DNA from: JANNAV01 sp031384695
GTDB taxonomy: Bacteria; Pseudomonadota; Alphaproteobacteria; Rhodobacterales; Rhodobacteraceae
DNA length: 6,679 bases
Direction: 5' to 3'
Assembly: GCA_031384695.1 (NCBI GenBank)
Contig: JANNAV010000172.1
Location: 1-6,679 of the forward strand
In this document: piece by piece, positions 5,248-6,679 of the stretch
How positions within the stretch are numbered: the first letter of the stretch is position 1
Layout of the letters: each line of letters starts with the position of its first letter
Position numbers and translations under genes: made by a program
The notes under the pieces: model-generated
Told to the model about the DNA's origin: nothing
The model's database searches: none
Seen by the model: the letters and a program-made list of their open reading frames with translations, nothing else

Positions 5248-6330
5248 ATGATGACCAACGGCGTTCTGCCCGCCCAAAGCTTGCAGCGCCTGATCGCCTC
5301 GGGCGCCATCGCGGCCTTACCCGCCATCACCCCCGAACAGATTCAACCCGCCAGCCTCGATCTGCGTCTGGGCACCACCGCCTACCGCGTCCGCGCCTCG
5401 TTCCTCACCGGCAAAGGCCGCCTTGTCACCGACCGGCTGCACGAATTTGGCATGCATCAGATTGACCTGGCGCAAGGTGCGGTGCTGGAAAAAGGCTGTG
5501 TTTACGTCATCCCGCTGATGGAGCATCTCGCCTTGCCGCAAGGCATCACCGCCGTCGCCAATGCCAAAAGCTCCACCGGCCGCCTTGATCTGCTCACCCG
5601 CACCATCACCGATGGCGGCACCGAGTTTGACCGTATTCCCGAAGGTTACACCGGGCCGCTTTACGCCGAGGTGTGCCCCAAAAGCTTTTCCGTGCTGGTC
5701 CGCGCAGGCCAGCGCCTGAACCAGATCCGCTTTCGCGCCGGTCAGTCCATCCTCACCGATCCCGAACTTGCCCACCTGCACGCCGCCGAGCCGCTGGTCT
5801 CGGGCACCGCCGTGATCTCCGAAGGCCTCGGCTTTTCCGTCGATCTGCAACCCGCCACCGGCGATCTGGTGGGATACCGCGCCAAACCCCATACCGGCGT
5901 GATTGATCTGGACCGCCTGAACCACTATCCCGCCCGCGAATTCTGGGAAGAGGTCCGCACCACCGACGCCCGCATCATCCTTGATCCGGGCGCGTTCTAC
6001 ATCCTCGTCTCGCGCGAAGCCGTCACCATCCCCCCCGATTACGCCGCCGAAATGGCGCCCTTTCTGGCCATGGTGGGCGAATTCCGCGTGCATTACGCGG
6101 GCTTTTTCGATCCCGGCTTCGGCTATGCGGCGGCGGGTGGTGCTGGCAGCCGGGGCGTGCTGGAAGTGCGCTGCCACGAGGCACCCTTCGTGCTGGAACA
6201 TGGCCAGATCGTGGGCCGGCTGGTGTACGAGCGGATGGCCGCCCGCCCCGATACCCTTTACGGCAGCGGCATCGCCTCCAACTATCAGGGGCAGGGCCTG
6301 AAACTGGCCAAGCAGTTCCGCGCCGGTTAA
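5248..6330 (+). CDS. dcd: dCTP deaminase, long two-domain form
   Basis: Deaminates dCTP to dUTP in the cytosol, feeding dTMP synthesis. At 360 residues it is nearly twice the ~193 of E. coli Dcd because the dUTPase/Dcd fold appears twice. Domain 1 (about 5-170) has QPASLDLRLG (33-42), KSSTGR (107-112) aligning with the SSLAR active-site block, and YAEV with Glu141 where the catalytic Glu lies. Domain 2 (about 210-350) has ILDPGAFYIL (244-253), APFLAMVG (270-277), DPGFG (288-292), VLEV with Glu306, and a C-terminal GSGIASNYQGQGL (339-351). In domain 2 the SSxxR block is replaced (Met275 at the Arg position). AAAGG (5239-5243) is four bases before ATG 5248 and seven before the adjacent ATG 5251, so 5251 is an equally good or better start. 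No own promoter fits between the hairpin and the start. Confidence 0.93.
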   Translation: MMTNGVLPAQSLQRLIASGAIAALPAITPEQIQPASLDLRLGTTAYRVRASFLTGKGRLVTDRLHEFGMHQIDLAQGAVLEKGCVYVIPLMEHLALPQGITAVANAKSSTGRLDLLTRTITDGGTEFDRIPEGYTGPLYAEVCPKSFSVLVRAGQRLNQIRFRAGQSILTDPELAHLHAAEPLVSGTAVISEGLGFSVDLQPATGDLVGYRAKPHTGVIDLDRLNHYPAREFWEEVRTTDARIILDPGAFYILVSREAVTIPPDYAAEMAPFLAMVGEFRVHYAGFFDPGFGYAAAGGAGSRGVLEVRCHEAPFVLEHGQIVGRLVYERMAARPDTLYGSGIASNYQGQGLKLAKQFRAG

Positions 6331-6566
6331 CGCGCCAGCCGCAAAATGACGCCACAAAGCGGCAGCATGCCGCCTTCCGGCCTTGCAATGGTGCTGTGTC
6401 GCGATATCACCCACAGGTGAAGCAATCCAAAGGCCCGCGAGGATATGCCGATGACCGCAATTATCCGCCCGATGCGGGCAAACCACTCCGCCGGGCAGCG
6501 CCACCTGCCAAACCGCGCGCTACGGCTTGCCCGCGTTCCGTCTACTTCCGCCAAAGGACTGTACCC
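6331..6566. other. Non-coding spacer between dcd and the ASKHA-protein gene
   Basis: I see no convincing gene in these 236 bases. There are three short hairpins: GCGGCA/TGCCGC (6359-6364 with 6368-6373), GCCCG/CGGGC (6467-6471 with 6475-6479) and GGCAG/CTGCC (6494-6498 with 6505-6509). None is followed by a T run, so none is a clear terminator for dcd, though the first is best placed. A CTTGCC box at 6526-6531 resembles the -35 of the two promoters called elsewhere but has no -10 at the right distance. Confidence 0.5.
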
Positions 6567-6679
6567 GTGACCACAGACGCTCTCGTGATCTTCACCCCCT
6601 CCGGCAAACGCGGCCGCTTTGCGCTTGGCACGCCGATCCTCACCGCCGCGCGCCAGCTTGGCGTCGACCTTGATTCGGT
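6567..6679 (+). CDS. ASKHA (DUF4445) protein with N-terminal 2Fe-2S ferredoxin domain, 5' fragment
   Basis: A GTG at 6567 with AAAGGA eight bases upstream (6553-6558) opens a frame that runs off the window after 37 codons. It begins MTTDALVIFTPSGKRGRFAL and continues through GTPILTAARQLGVDLDS. This is the beta-hairpin and first helix of a plant-type ferredoxin domain, just before the expected cysteine loop (C-x5-C-x2-C), which is not in the window. The V-x-F-x-P-S-G-K-x-G opening is what I recall from ASKHA-domain proteins of the RamA/DUF4445 type. These reactivate the corrinoid cofactor of methyltransferases by ATP-dependent reduction of cob(II)alamin. The family name rests on about 37 residues, so a plain ferredoxin is possible. 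Confidence 0.65.
   Translation, partial: MTTDALVIFTPSGKRGRFALGTPILTAARQLGVDLDS

Noticed and set aside
5088..5465. A plus-strand frame running through the tRNA into dcd
   Set aside because: It crosses the tRNA and the hairpin and then overlaps dcd out of frame, so it is a chance opening.
6327..6554. A 75-codon minus-strand frame in the spacer after dcd with a hydrophobic stretch
   Set aside because: It starts with TTG, has no ribosome site, overlaps the dcd stop and resembles no family I know. A remnant gene cannot be excluded, but there is no positive evidence.
1..6679. CRISPR array, toxin-antitoxin pair, defence island or phage genes
   Set aside because: No regularly spaced repeats and no recognisable proteins of these types. 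Apart from the IS end, the window is conserved housekeeping sequence.

Overview
The window looks like chromosomal DNA from an alphaproteobacterium of the Rhodobacterales (Rhodobacter/Pseudorhodobacter/Gemmobacter-like). The evidence is its high GC content with strong third-position GC bias, the gene order yceD-like/rpmF/plsX/fabH/ihfA/merR-like, an IhfA reading [20 protein letters not shown] at its N-terminus, a long two-domain dCTP deaminase, and the start of a ferredoxin-like ASKHA (DUF4445) protein. The group is assigned by protein resemblance recalled from memory, not by a database search.

Layout. 1-141: the last 46 codons of an IS481-type transposase, so the right end of an insertion sequence whose body lies outside the window. 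145-609 (minus): a BamE/OmlA-type outer-membrane lipoprotein gene, ending 3 bases beyond the presumed insertion target. 610-840: divergent intergenic region. 841-1416: DUF177/YceD-family protein. 1417-1580: spacer with a convincing promoter and a leader that can form small hairpins. 1581-1787 rpmF (ribosomal protein L32), 1799-2959 plsX and 2956-3927 fabH (4-base ATGA overlap) form a tight operon linking ribosome assembly with phospholipid and fatty-acid initiation. 3928-4038: spacer with a candidate promoter. 4039-4341 ihfA (IHF alpha) and 4357-5040 a MerR-like regulator lie 15 bases apart. 5104-5181: tRNA-Pro(GGG) with its own promoter. 5187-5224: strong hairpin. 5248-6330: two-domain dcd. 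6331-6566: non-coding spacer. 6567-6679: 5' end of the ASKHA/ferredoxin-domain gene, cut by the window edge.

Functionally, this is mostly housekeeping. PlsX makes acyl-phosphate for phosphatidic acid synthesis. FabH starts fatty-acid synthesis. BamE helps insert outer-membrane beta-barrels. IHF bends DNA. Dcd supplies dUTP for dTMP synthesis.

I do not see a convincing undescribed system. The points most worth a second look are: the IS481 end, where the target-site CTAG appears to supply the transposase stop codon right beside bamE; the asymmetric tandem Dcd domains; a shared promoter architecture before rpmF and before tRNA-Pro; the tRNA/hairpin/dcd junction; and a possible ribosome-site-masking switch in the rpmF leader.
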